Made by a program: the position numbers and the translations under genes | DNA from: Burhinus oedicnemus | Taxonomy: Eukaryota > Chordata > Aves > Charadriiformes > Burhinidae | Assembly: GCA_008921705.1 (NCBI GenBank) | Contig: VFFE01007487.1 | Span: 868,141 to 932,140 of the forward strand | Direction of reading: 5' to 3' | Length of the DNA: 64,000 bases | The notes under the pieces: generated by a model | The model's input: only the letters and a program-made list of their open reading frames with translations | What the model was told of the DNA's origin: nothing | Databases searched by the model: none | Shown: in pieces, positions 1-12,336 of the stretch | How the letters are laid out: each line of letters opens with the position of its first letter | How positions within the stretch are numbered: the stretch's first letter is position 1

Positions 1-3000
1 ATCTTTATAGGAGACATGGCTAAAATATTACATAAGCATTTTCAGTGTTATTGACGTTGTGTATTATTTCTAAATATTCTTAAATTCTTAAACCTTGCAC
101 TCAGTTCAGGAACAGTTCTGTTGTCAACTGCATCACTAAAACAGTGTTTGATCATTTATGACAAATTGCATCTCAGATACCATGCTCTCATAGAACTTCT
201 CTTGCAGTGTAGGATTCAGTGTAGGAAGACATCCTAGGCCTATAAGTCATAACCGTAGAGATCCACTAGAATCAAGCTTTTTATTCAGTATACTGCTAAA
301 AGGGCCGCGTTAGGTCATATGTGGTGTTTGTCAGTAAAACGAACTCAATATTTGTGGTGTGTTGTATTTTTTACTTACTTGTACGTACTGTCTTACTGTC
401 AATGACTACCAAAATACCTGTTAATAGCTATTATCCCACTCTGGGCTTGTTTCTGTAATAAACACCTCAGCAGTGTTTGAACTGCTGCTTCAGTGCCAAC
501 AGTTTTTTGTAATTTGAGCAAAAGGACAGCTTCTAAAAGACAAAATACGGTCCCACTCTGGGTCTAGCCAGTAGAGGGAGATGCAATCATACGCACTTTG
601 TCGATACGGATCATCTGCAGGGAAGGAGTAGGCATGAGGGAGTCGAAAGTCGCTGTAGAGTAACTCTTCCTCCGCTGCTGACTCTGCTGAGAACCTGTGG
701 AGAAGCCGCACTCCCTCGTTATTTCTCTTTGGTCACAGGTCGTTCTTCTCCCTACCAAAATTAAAGAGGAAGATGGAAAATGGATTGCTTGTTCTATCAC
801 ATATTTCTACGATTTTCATGGAAATAGACTCTGAGAAGGATTTAGGCATTTAAATCAAAATTGGCATATGTCAAACCCCATTCAACAGCTGCCTGATTCT
901 GCTGGAACTTCAGCTTGCTTCAGCCTGGCAGCCTGATGGGTGTGATTGTTGTCCTCTTTTAATTCATAAATTGCCACCCATGTTTCACTGGGGTCCAGAG
1001 CGGCAGTTGCACACCTGAGAGGATTTGACCTCTTGCGTGTTTTCCAGTCTTGTCTACCTCATTTTCACAGGTTACGGTCTCTGGTCACCTCTCCCAGGAT
1101 GGGTCATTCATTTTAGGTTAGCGAATGACTTGGGTAAATTTCAGAAACCAGCTGGGAATTGCAACCTCAGAGCTTAGTCCTTCCTCCTTCCAAAAGCCAT
1201 AATGGCTGTGCTGTGATTTACTCTCCTTTGCACGGGTGAACCTTCCGGTGTAGTGACCCATTTGGGCTTCACTGCCCACTGGCCAAGCTCCAGTAAGGTG
1301 GATGGCTGATGCCCTTTCCCATCCTCTGGAGAGCATTTGGTCCGGCGTTAGTGTTAGGTTAGTCTGGTTGTCAGCTGAATTCTTCTGTGCGATGAGTAAT
1401 GTGGATTTTAATCCCCTCAGACAAAGAGTGGGAGCAAATTTGTTTAATTACCCTTTTGTGCCGCTCACCTTTAATCTGGGTATGCTGGACATAGATTTGG
1501 GCTAGAGAGGATTTGCCATAGACCCCCAACTTCACATCTGCTACGGCCTGACTCCTGCATACAGGCAATGCTCACAGCTCTGAGCCGAGCCCTGCAAGTC
1601 ACACAATTTAAGATTAACTCGACGGTCTCACCAGACTGAACTAAACCTGCACAGAATTAAAGATTTATTTGGGGAAAAATGTGCAAAATGGCAATGAATA
1701 TAGTTAAGCAAGATTGCATCTTAAAAATAATTAAGCTTTTACTGGTCAACTGGTCACAAGGGGAAAAAATGCTGCTAATCCTAATGAGTCCTAATGCTGT
1801 AATGAAGCCCTCACGTCTCCTAGCAAAGTCATTGAAGAGTCACTGCCCAAATTCCTCTGTGAAATCCAGGGAGGATATGTCCTAGTCTCTTCCCATGAAT
1901 TTTCTCAGGTCTTGCTGCCTTCTTGTACATGTTTTAATCACCTGGCTTCTTTGAAGCCTGCTTTGGTGTCTGTTAATAGTTAATATTGGCATTTGAAGTT
2001 TCTCAGTGCCATAGCCAGAGTTCTTCAGGATACAGTGCTCCATTCATTTCTGAAGGGCCATTCAACTCCAAGATAGATGAAGAGGAGTAAGTAAAGCTTT
2101 AACCTGTCCTTTCTTCTCATAAACAGCCTAAAGAAAGGGGAACAAATTGAGGCAAGCAAGGAGAACGTGAAATAACATTTATATTTAATATAAAAATGTC
2201 AATACAACCTTATTGTACTAACTCTAGTTTTGGGAAGCCCTCTTACCTTAAACGGATGCTTTTCAGTGCCTAATCTGTGTCATCGTCTTGGATGGGCTGA
2301 CTAGATTTGTAAAAGAGGTTTTAAAATGACAGCGGAGCAAGCCTCTTCTGTGAGAGGAAGGTGAATGTAAGGTTAAGGTGTGTTTGGCAGAAAGGTTGAG
2401 CGAGCGTTGGGAAGAGCATCACATACTAGAAGAGATGCAGTGATGCGAGAGGTGCTTTCTTTCAGTCTAATATTCTTCTCATGCATACTGACAGTTCCTC
2501 TTCAACTGCACCTGTCTAAGACTGCTAATTCCACAGGACAATGGTTTCTTCAGAAGCTTGATAAGAAGCTGGTGTCTTGGAGGGAACAGATGTGGGGCAT
2601 GTATGAGGTTTCACCTGTAGCGGGTGGCTTCTGCCCTGGTTGCCCTTACAGACTATACTGTCCTTGGAATTCCTTCCCTTAGCAAATGCAAGTTTTATAG
2701 TAACAAGCCTGCAGACTTCCTGAAAGGGAGACCCAGCTGAGAAGGCATGTAGAAATACATTTACCTCTGGGCAGCAGCGACCAAAAATTGTTATCTGATG
2801 GCTGCTGAATGCCTTATGTGCTAGGCAGTCTTAAAACATCTCCAAACAGAAAAGTATCCGTTTCACAGAAGCCACTTCTTTCTGTAAGTTGTCGTCTTTT
2901 TTTCCCCAGAAAAAGGTCTGAGGATTAAGTAGTTAACAGGGATGAACTTCTTTTGCTTCTAAACTGGTTTGGACAGTGTGAATAAGCATCTACCATTCAC

Positions 3001-6000
3001 GTTGTTAGTGCTTTAGAGGTTTCTTCAAGTAAACTATGAAACTAAAATACACTTATTAAGTTTTGCATAATCTCATTTTGCCTGTCTTACCTGTTAGTGG
3101 AACAAGTATCTCCTTCTTCCCAGCAGTGATTTGGATTTTTGAGACTGCAGGTCACTTACTGTTTTTTTCTGGGTTTACTCTGTGTTCGTCTTTGAGCATC
3201 TTCAAAACAATTCATAGTTCATTCATTAGTTTGTTAATTGCAAATAGTTACTGATTATTAGTAAAAGTCTAATAATTTATATATTATAGACTGCCTTAAA
3301 TACAAAATTATATTTTAAATGATATGAGCAATAGGTTTGTGCTTCTATGAACTTGAAAGGTAATATTTGGTGTGATGTTAGGGATTTGGGTATTGTATTA
3401 GCAGTCCCAACCTGAAACCTCAGGACCTAATCCCGTTCCTGAATGCCTTTGTTGAAATTCACGTGGATCAAGAGTGGAATTTAAACCAGCCACAGGCTTG
3501 TAGACGGGGCATGTATTCAACCCTTTGGCTAGAGAGATGAAGTACTGTGCTGATGTGGGGGGCATTAGAGTGGAGAGCGGTCAGGCAGGCATAATGGATG
3601 GAAGGACTTGGGAGGGAAACACAGGGAAAGATCATATGGTCCAATTCCAATGTCATGACAGAAAATGCAGACCAAATTCATACTAACCTGAGAAGTTTGG
3701 GGTTGTCATCATCTTGCTGTTAGGCTAACATTTCTTTTAAAATCAGATTTAGAACAAATTCCTGGTTGCAGTAACAGGTTTGTTTTGATCACATTTATCG
3801 TATTTCAGAAACAGCACTGGAGAATTTTCTGCTGTTGGTGGTTTTTAGCGACTGGCAAAGTTAAACTCCTTCTTTGATGCTCAAAGCTTGTCGTTCGTCT
3901 CAGTGGCCAGTCCGGCCCAAACCACAACAGCCTCTTGATCTCGTTTAACTGACTGTAATGACGAGGCAGACGAAGCCTACTGAAAGTAAACACTTAAAGG
4001 GAAACATTAAGGCTATGAGTGTTATTGCTGCAGCTAAAAGAGAACACTCCTGAGTGTCAAAGCGGATGTTGATGCATGGAATAATCCAAAAGCTATAATT
4101 CCTACAAGCTTTTTGTTTCTTCAGGTTTCAAGCACTTGGGTTGCTGGGCAAGTCTTCTGCTAGGAGGCGCCTGGGCAGCTATTTCCACACTAACCTTGAA
4201 CCAAAAGCACCAAGAGGGAGGCAAGAGCACCTGGGCTGCCAGAGTCAGCTCCAGTTTTGGGCCACGTTGCTGCTCTCCTGCTTGCGGGTTTGGGATTACG
4301 GAGCCGTGTGATGCTGAGCAGATCAGGGTAGGCTTGCCCGGTCTGTTGTGCGCTGCTGACTTACCTGCTGCTCCTTCTCTTCCTAATACTTAAGTAAGAA
4401 TGCCTGTCCCTGGGCTATCTATTTTCAAAATTGGAAAATTCATATTCATACATTAAGGAGTGAAATGACTATATATGAAGTGGTAGAGTTGTCAGACCAT
4501 AAAAGTAGGTGTGCTGTTGGCTGGCTGTATCCATCAGTAAGTAGGGAGTGTGGACAGAAGTTAAGTGACTCAGACCGCTGGATTTTACTGATCCCTGGCA
4601 TAACCTGTTCCTGTTTCCCCCGTGTGCCTTTGAGGAAAGGGAAATATATCACTTCGGCATCAGAAATATCCTAAAAATATTGCACTTGGAAGGACTTATT
4701 ACAGCATTCAAAATTTAGAGGCACAGAAAGGGTGTATTTGGCTGAAGAAAAAAGAAGCTTAAAGGTCCGGGTTGTCCAGGGAACTCCAAAGCAAATGACT
4801 TTATGCCTGTAATACAGGGCAGGGAGCCACTTTCTCATAGAAAAAAAGTGTCACCTAGAAAGTGGGCTGTAATTTCCAGTTGTGTGTTAGAAACGCATAA
4901 TACTGCTCTTGTTTAACCTGGGTCTTTTCATATTAAAAGTAGTGTGTTTATTTTTCTTTCCTTGCTGATGAAGAGTGAAACTATGGAGATGAGTATTAAG
5001 CATTAATTCCTGGAAAGATTAGAAACCCCCTTTAACCAACGTCATCGCTGTCTCCCTGTCCATTCATTAAGTATTATTATATTCAACTTAAATTAAAGGC
5101 AGTCATTCCCCATTGACTGTTGGTACCATCCCTAAAGCATCTGAGCTATCAAACTTTTTGAACATGTAGAGTTTACCCATCTGTATAAAAGTCACAGAGT
5201 CTGGATACTACACCTTTTCCCAGATCATATATTTAAACTTTTTCTTATTTTGGGGCAGGTAGAAAAATACTTTGAAGTGCTTGTTTTGCACTGAATGTGC
5301 GAAAGAGTTTCTACGATTCATGAATCTAGCAAGGCACGCAGCACAAATTTGTCATGTATTTTAAGAAAAAAAGTCAAAGAAATTACACCTAATTGATAAC
5401 TGGCCTAATACAGTTGTTTGGACTGCAATGGATTGTTGTGTAGGAGAGGCTGGTATACTGGCATTCCATATCGTGTAAATGTGTGGTAGGGCAATAAATC
5501 CAGATAGCGTTGAGTACTGTTAGAATTATATGCGTGCAGGATAATATTTCCTGGTTTTATTCCTCCCTGAGGAAGACTGTCTTTACAAGATTGTCTTTAG
5601 AAAAATATGTCTTCATGATATTCTCCTTTGTCATAAAGCAAAAATCTGCTGCAATAATAATGTTGTGTTTGTAAAGGCAAGATGGCTTCTGAGAGCCAAG
5701 ACAGTTTTAAGTTTGATAATACCAAAATGAGTGGGGAAGTGGACACTTCGGAAGAGAGAGCCACCCTGCAGGAAGACCAGGATAGGCTGGAAGCGTGGGC
5801 TAACAAGAAACTTGTGAAGTTCAACAAGGACAAGTGTAAGGTCTTGCACCTGGAAAAACATAATCCAGGAGCACAGCACGGGCTGGGATCTACCCGGCTG
5901 GGGAGCAGCTCTGTGGAAAGGGACCTTGGTGGACAACAAGCTCAATATGAGTGAACGGTGTGCTGCTGCAGCAAAGAAAGCCAATAGGGTGCTGGGTTGT

Positions 6001-9000
6001 ATCAACAAGACCATCACTAGCAGAGATAAAGTCATTAGCCCGCTCTACTCGGTGCTTGTCAGGCCACACCTGGAATACTGTGTTCAGGTGTGGTCCCCGC
6101 TATACAAAAAAAGATGTGGACTGTCTGGAGAGAGTCCAGAGAAGGGCCACCAAAATGATCAAAGGACTGGGAAGCCTGCCATATGAGGAAAGGCTGACAA
6201 AATTGGGTTTGTTCAGCCTCGAGGTCAGAAGGCTATGGGGACACCTTATCACAACGTTCCAGTGTTTAACAGGTAGCTACAAAGAAGATGGAGACTCCCT
6301 TTTTACAAGGAATCACATGGAAAAGAGGAGGGGTGATGGGTACAAGTTAGTCCTGGAGAGATTCCGATTGGGCAGAAGAGGAAAATTTTTCCCAGTGAGA
6401 ACAATCAGCCATTGGAATAATCTCCCCAGGGAAGTGGTGGATTCCCCAACATTGGGTGCTTTTAAGATTCAGCTGGACAGGGTGCTGGGCCATCTGTCTA
6501 AACCATGCTTTTGCCAAGAGAAGGTTGGACCAGATGATCCTTGAGGTCCCTTCCAACCTGGGTATTCTATGATTCTATGATTAAGTTTGAAGTGATGAAG
6601 GGGAAGGAAAAGAAATTAGCAGCTGGAGGTTTGTGGCACCAGTAGCTTTTAATCTCCTCCAGACGAACCAATAGATACTAGGGATTTTTTGTTTTTTCAT
6701 TTATTTTAAATTTTTTTTATTGTGTGGGTTTTTTTCTCTATAGAATTTAGAAGATGGTACCTCCCCTTCATCTTTCACCTCAGTGTTGCATGCAGGACTT
6801 TAGGCATCGTTGCTTTTGGCATCATTTTTGAATTAAACTTTCCCGGGTAGAGGACATTGCGTGTAATAAAAATAAGATATAAAGCTTTCAATCTGTGATT
6901 ACACAAACCTGTTTCAAAATACAAAAATCTATCTTGTGTTGTTCTGGCATGTCAGAAACTTGTCCTATTGGCATAGTGGGTAAAAGTCATCATCTACATC
7001 TGTGCTTTTTTACAGGGCCTTGGGTTAGGAAAAACTCATGATCTTCTTGTCAAAGATGCCAAAGGTATCCAGCTTCCATTGACTTATGGAAGATTTATGA
7101 GTGCTTAAAACCACTGAAAATCCGACTGTTAGTTTGCAGTTTGATGCAACTGTAGGATTATTCTAATCTATCAGATTGCTGAGCGTTTGCTTAGAGGACG
7201 GAATCCATTGATGTTGGCGAAGAGGCTTTCCGTTGATTTCAGCATGGCTAACTCTTAGGAGTAACATGTTTCATTTCACGTATTCTGGGTAATGAACATG
7301 GAGGACAATCTATTTCAACTGTAGTTGATCTTTTTTATCAAAGGACTGGTCATAAGCCAGAAATCTGACAGCAAAGCCTGCATTTTCCAGTACGTGTACG
7401 ACGGGTATTCATACAGAGACATGTTTCGTGTGCAGACAAGTATCTGCAATAAACCAATTAGTGTATGTACATTAGATGTTTTTGCAAAATGCTGTTTGCG
7501 TGTTTGGATAACAGTATGGTCTTAAGCTCCACTTTTCTTTCAATTTGTTTTATTTTAGTAGCTTAAGGAAAAAAAAAAATTCTTTTGCGATAAAATGTTT
7601 ATAAACTATGCAAAACACAAGTTAGAATGCAAGACCTAAGGCGAATTCCATGTAAGTTACGGTGCAACTGCTCCTCTTGCTTTTTACAGTCTTCGTTTAT
7701 GAGTCTGGAGAATCGTGCCCCCACGGATTTGCTGCACGGAGAATGCTCTTGTGTCTGACCTGAGTGGCTTAGCAACCTCTTTGTTAGACTCCCCAGGGAG
7801 ACTCCTCGCTTGTTCCTGGGAAGGCCCCGTACAGATTTATACATCTAACTGAAACGCTGAGCAGCAGATTGTGCAAGGCTTCGAGACTCCTTACCACCCT
7901 GTTCTTATAAACGTAGTGATCAAATTTGACTTGGGTAAAGTACGTCTGTTGCAGTAACATCTCGCCAGCAGAGGCATTGCTGGCTGCAGCTCGGAGCATC
8001 TGTCCTTTCTTGCTGCGGATGAGGGCGTCTCGCTCTTAGGGAAAAAAGCTCTGTGCCTTGCTAAGAAGAAGGAAGGTGCCCTGTGTATCTGGATATTATT
8101 CTGTGGGCTGCTGTCGATTCACTAGGAGTGGCTAAAGGGTTAAGAGGATACAATCCCGTCAACTCCTAACCGGGTGAGGTATGTTACGTGTCCAACGATA
8201 TGCCAGAGGCAGCGGCCGTATTGCTGGAGTTGTTAGGGTTATTTCTCTCTCAGGTGTGTGGAAATTTTTACGGCGCGTTTACACAACTGTCAGTGCTGTT
8301 CATGTTGATGTACCTGGGCTGAAGAACTGCTGGTGGTTGCGCAGAACTCGCTCCATGCCAACGTCTTGAGAGGCGAATGGGAATTGCCATTCTAGCTGGC
8401 ATATGTCTGCACCCAGAAATACTTTAAGAAATGAAGCTAAACCAAGAGAAAAATCCTCCTGTTTTATTTTGACACTGTGAACTTGTTTACCTGTTACTAT
8501 CATGAAAGGCCACAAAATATTTTAAAACATTATTTGAGATACCGACGTAGGCAGCTTGATGAGATGCTAATAAAGAGGGGAAGACTGGAGTAACTTCTTC
8601 ATTTCAGTATTCATATACTAAAATATTTTATTCATAAGCTGAACCAAAGTAGTAGGTAGTTGTACGGTTTTTAAAACTTTCTTTTCTTGATTACCACCAC
8701 ATCCTGAAGTTACATTACATCACGGCTATTGCTGCCTGCATGGGTACAGACTTCAGCAAAAATGCTGGATGACACAGCCTGCGATATTGTGAGGAATTGT
8801 TGCTGGTGCTCAACAACATCTATTTAGTCTTGTCCACCAAGTGGTATCTCTGTTCACTTTATGGTTTGTTTTCCGTTTGTCTAAACTGGAAAGTAAGGAA
8901 TATGCTGTCTTAGCAATTTGTGAAGTATCATATATACACCTAGCACTTCTTAATATCTAAGAATAGTAACACTTTAAATGCAGATGTCTTCAGGTCACAG

Positions 9001-9588
9001 TTGCAGACAGAATACAATGTAGGAGCCAAAAGAAGGTTGAAAAAAAACCTTTTCTTTCATGCTGCAACTTTGATTTCTCACAGAAAGCCTTGGGATACTC
9101 ATTGTTCATGGACGATTGACAAAATCTAGGATGAATTCAATGTGATTTTTGCAGTTAACTTGTAAAAGGGTTGAGATTTCCATCGTGGTGTTTTAGCCCA
9201 CAGAAAATAGTTCACGGTGGTATGAACCATGCGTTTTTTGGACAGGAAGGACTAATTAACGATAGCATTCACAAATATTAAATGACTTCCATCTAAGCAT
9301 CCTTAATGAAAGTTAAGTATTCTTCCTTTGTCACGATTACATTGAAATTCAATTCTTATTGATGAGAAGAGAGTGCAAGATGTAATGGAGAACTATGAGA
9401 GGCAAAAAATATCTCCGATCTAATCAAGAATAAAGTTTTCCTCGCTTCATGCTCTGAGTAATAGTCTTCACTTAAAAGTGAGGAAATTGCAATATACGGT
9501 TAAAAACATGCAGAAGATGTTAGCTACAATAACATCTAAAAGTTTTATTGTTTTGCTAAACACGACGTTTTGTTTTGTTGTTTTGAAG
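1..9588 (+). other. NAV2: NAV2 intron (3' part)
   Basis: This stretch lies upstream of the first visible exon and its 5' end is outside the window. It holds one CR1 LINE fragment (5690-6582), T-rich runs around 6690-6740 and an A run near 7568. Open frames here are short, occur on both strands and lack recognisable domains, so I call none of them genes. The pyrimidine-rich end, a run of T and G then gaag at 9585-9588, serves as the acceptor for the next exon. Confidence 0.85.
5690..6582 (+). mobile_element. CR1 LINE fragment, copy A, 5'-truncated, ORF2 C-terminal part with frameshifts
   Basis: Translation gives the end of a CR1 reverse-transcriptase ORF2. A degraded DDTK-type start (about 5718) is followed by KFNKDKCKVLHL, then VRPHLEYCVQVW in a second frame, then [15 protein letters not shown] and HWNNLPREVVDSP in a third, ending at a stop near 6542. 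At least two frameshifts break the frame. The short 3' UTR ends in tandem ATTCTATG-type units at 6564-6582, the hallmark CR1 3' end. The 5' boundary is approximate. The copy is in the same orientation as NAV2 and is an inactive fossil. Its 3' UTR differs from copies C, D and E, suggesting another subfamily. Confidence 0.93.
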
Positions 9589-9711
9589 GTATATGACCGA
9601 TGGTGGTCTGGGCCTCTATACTCGAAGGCTGAACCGGCTGCCTGATGGCATGGCTGCAGTGCGGGAGACGATGCAGCGTAATACTTCCCTGGGGCTCGGA
9701 GATGCTGACAG
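9589..9711 (+). CDS. NAV2: NAV2 exon (123 bp), TDGGLGLYTRRLNRLPDG segment
   Basis: The acceptor is a T/G-rich tract ending in gaag; the donor is ACAG|gtaagg, a strong consensus. The exon starts with one base finishing a glycine codon, then encodes 40 residues beginning YMTDGGLGLYTRRL and ending NTSLGLGDAD, and leaves the two bases AG. These join to the C that opens the exon at 44247 and make the serine of DSWDD, so the phases fit exactly although the exons are 34.5 kb apart. The segment is the conserved navigator motif just before the Ser-rich SWDDSSS region. NAV3, as I remember it, has a different version here (LNLYTRSLNRIPD), which is the main reason for calling NAV2. The exon is symmetric (phase 2 to 2), so skipping it would keep the frame. 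Confidence 0.94.
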
Positions 9712-11932
9712 GTAAGGTCTCACCCAGCAAATGCTCGCATATAACGGTGCATTTGATTCACGCTGTATCTAATGCGTATTGGATCTCTAAGATTAAATAG
9801 CTTTGGGAATTCAGATGCTGAATGCATGGATATAAATTTCTCCAGAGTATTTTAGGTTATACCTTCACAGAGGTGTCAGGATAAATGCTGACTTTATGTC
9901 TTCTGATTGCTTTGCTGAAATCTCATCTGGGTTTCTGTGGACAGGACGCAACAGAAGAAGATGTAAAACTATTTTAATAGTGTTTGAAATAAAAAAAGAC
10001 CTAATTCTCTTCTCATTCCCGCTGGTTCTTCCAAGTCCGGTGGTTCAGTGTGAACAGTCAAGGCCAAAGATCAAGAATTAGGGGATTAAAAATTCACAAT
10101 TTATGGGAGTGTGATAATAAAGGAAACTGGGGAGGTGGACAGTAATAAGACTTCTCTTCTGCTAGAGTTGAGATAAATGGGTTAAATATTTCTGCTTTTA
10201 ATGGCATCAGCCTATAGCTGCCTCTTTCCCTTCCAAACCCAAAGCCTGATGAGTGTTACTGTTGATGTAGTAAGTGAACCGTATCCTTTCTCTTCAGTGA
10301 GGGGCCCCTAAGTATAAAATATGGATTTTGTGTTACAGATTTGAACTGATTTCTGAACTAAAAGGTTTTTTTCCTTTTTTGTTTTGTTATTGGTAATTCT
10401 TTCCTGGGACATAATGCAGTTGACTGAGTTTGATGTGACTGATACTTTCTTGATAGAGATGCGTGGATTACTAAAGAAATACAAGTGATGGAGAATCTAG
10501 CCTTTTTTTCAAAGAAAGCCATGCTAAATTTGCTTTGGTGTTCTCTTGATGTTAGTAAAGACCAGGATGGTAAATCTAAAAAAAAGAACTAAAACCTCGC
10601 AGAGAATCTCGGCTCAGATTCAATTACTCAGTCAACATATGCTTGCCAGTTGTAAAATATGCCTGGAGTTTTCAGGAGCTCATATCTGTTTCTGAAATTT
10701 GCAACTTGAAACCCTCCTGGTTGACCGTGGGTGGAGGCGTTGCCACCTGGTGATGCAACTGAAGACTAATCAAATATCATCCTCGTCTGTTGCTGTGGCT
10801 TCTGAACATTCGCCACGTTAACAAAAGCTATATGTTTACAGTACAGAATTGGTCTGGTATAAATTATATTGTTGTTTAAGTAGCAGTCAGCCTTCTGGAG
10901 AGCTACTGTCATTGATTCCTTCCCCCCTCTAATATTTTCTGTGCTTGCAACACTTTTCTTGGCACATAAATTATTCTCACGTTTATTTGCTAAGCTCCTT
11001 GCCTGAAGACACTACACACGAGGACCAATTAAGTACTTTCGACAAGAGAGAATATTGGTGTGTTTAAATATATTCCACTTAGAATGGGATTGTGACACAC
11101 TGAAACGCGATCCCTAGTTTATGTCAATTGTTTCAGCTTTGAAAGTCATTCTTTCAGTTCACATGGAGGGGACGGACTTTACACACAATAAAGACTCTGT
11201 ATGGCTGGCAGTTTAGCTGCAGCATGGGATCACAGAAAAATTACCCTTGGTCCCTGAGTTGGTGACATTATTATGTGTTGTTTTGATTTATTCTTGTCGA
11301 TTTAGTACGTAAGCCTACTCACCTTATGCAGGAAATCAGAGTTTTCTGACAACAGGGCAGCCATTTAAAAATAGCTCCTCTTTGGTTGCTGGGTGATCAT
11401 GTTGTACAGTTTAATTTAAAAAATTAATCTTGGTTTGAGCAGCAGTTTTCCAGGGTGAAAATCGGCGTAAGAAAAAGGAGTTGAATGAAACGCTGCAGTA
11501 ATGAATCGCTTTCTTCATTCTGTGAGTGGCGTCAAGTAGTTCTGCTTTAGTGGTGCACCTAGAGAACGTATGAAGATTAAATTTAACTTGTTCAAAGCAG
11601 GTGTTAATTGAATGCACGGGAGAACGAGTGTGAAAGGCTATGAACCTTTGAGTGTAAGGTTAATCATTAAAAAGTTATCAGAGGAATTTTTGCAATTTGC
11701 TCACTTGTTTAGTTTCTTGTGTTATTAATTGTAGAAGTCGAGTTGTGAAGCTTTTACTCATTGGCTCTGGTAACATGAAGCACAGACCTTAGAAGGTACA
11801 TTTTTCCCCTGCAGCAGGGATATCCAAACAAGGCAGTTTAATTTAATGCTTGATTGCAAGGTTAATGGAATCATTGCACGACACAGCTGAGCTTATTTAT
11901 TCACTTCAAGACAATTTGTGTTTGCACAGAAC

Positions 11933-11973
11933 AAAGGCATTTTTAATGAAAAAAAGGCATTAAAAATGCCTTT
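11933..11973. repeat. Perfect 16-bp inverted repeat (hairpin) with 9-nt loop
   Basis: The left arm AAAGGCATTTTTAATG at 11933-11948 is the exact reverse complement of 11958-11973, separated by an A-rich 9-nt loop. The AAAGGCATT word is also repeated directly. A run of T follows the right arm. No flanking duplication or transposon end was recognised. Confidence 0.85.
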
Positions 11974-12305
11974 TTATTTAGTTTGTGACTCTTTTTTTTC
12001 AAAAAGGTTGCAAATTAGCCACCTATGGTTTTGTCTTTTCTATCTATATGGACTTCGTGTGTGCCATCTGATTATTTAAGTTGATTTCACATTGTCAGGC
12101 GCAGCTGCTTGATTTGGACTTAATTCTGCCCATACTTTCATGTATGTAACTTGCATTTATGAATACATGTAGATAAGAGGGAAAAAAATTGAAACTTAGA
12201 GTTGAGTAAATCTTTCCCTAATTGCTTACTTGTATAACCTGTTATTTAGATAACATAATTCCGACCTCTGCTGATTTATCATATCCTTGTGAATAGGACA
12301 GGAGA

Positions 12306-12336
12306 CTGTATTAATGAATGCCTGTATTAATGAATG
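12306..12336. repeat. 15-bp direct duplication
   Basis: The word CTGTATTAATGAATG occurs at 12306-12320 and again at 12322-12336, one base apart and identical. It looks like a simple local tandem duplication of 16-bp period within the large intron. Confidence 0.85.

Noticed and set aside
2380..2682. 100-codon frame on the + strand
   Set aside because: No domain, no splice context, no similarity recognised, and such lengths are expected by chance in 64 kb.
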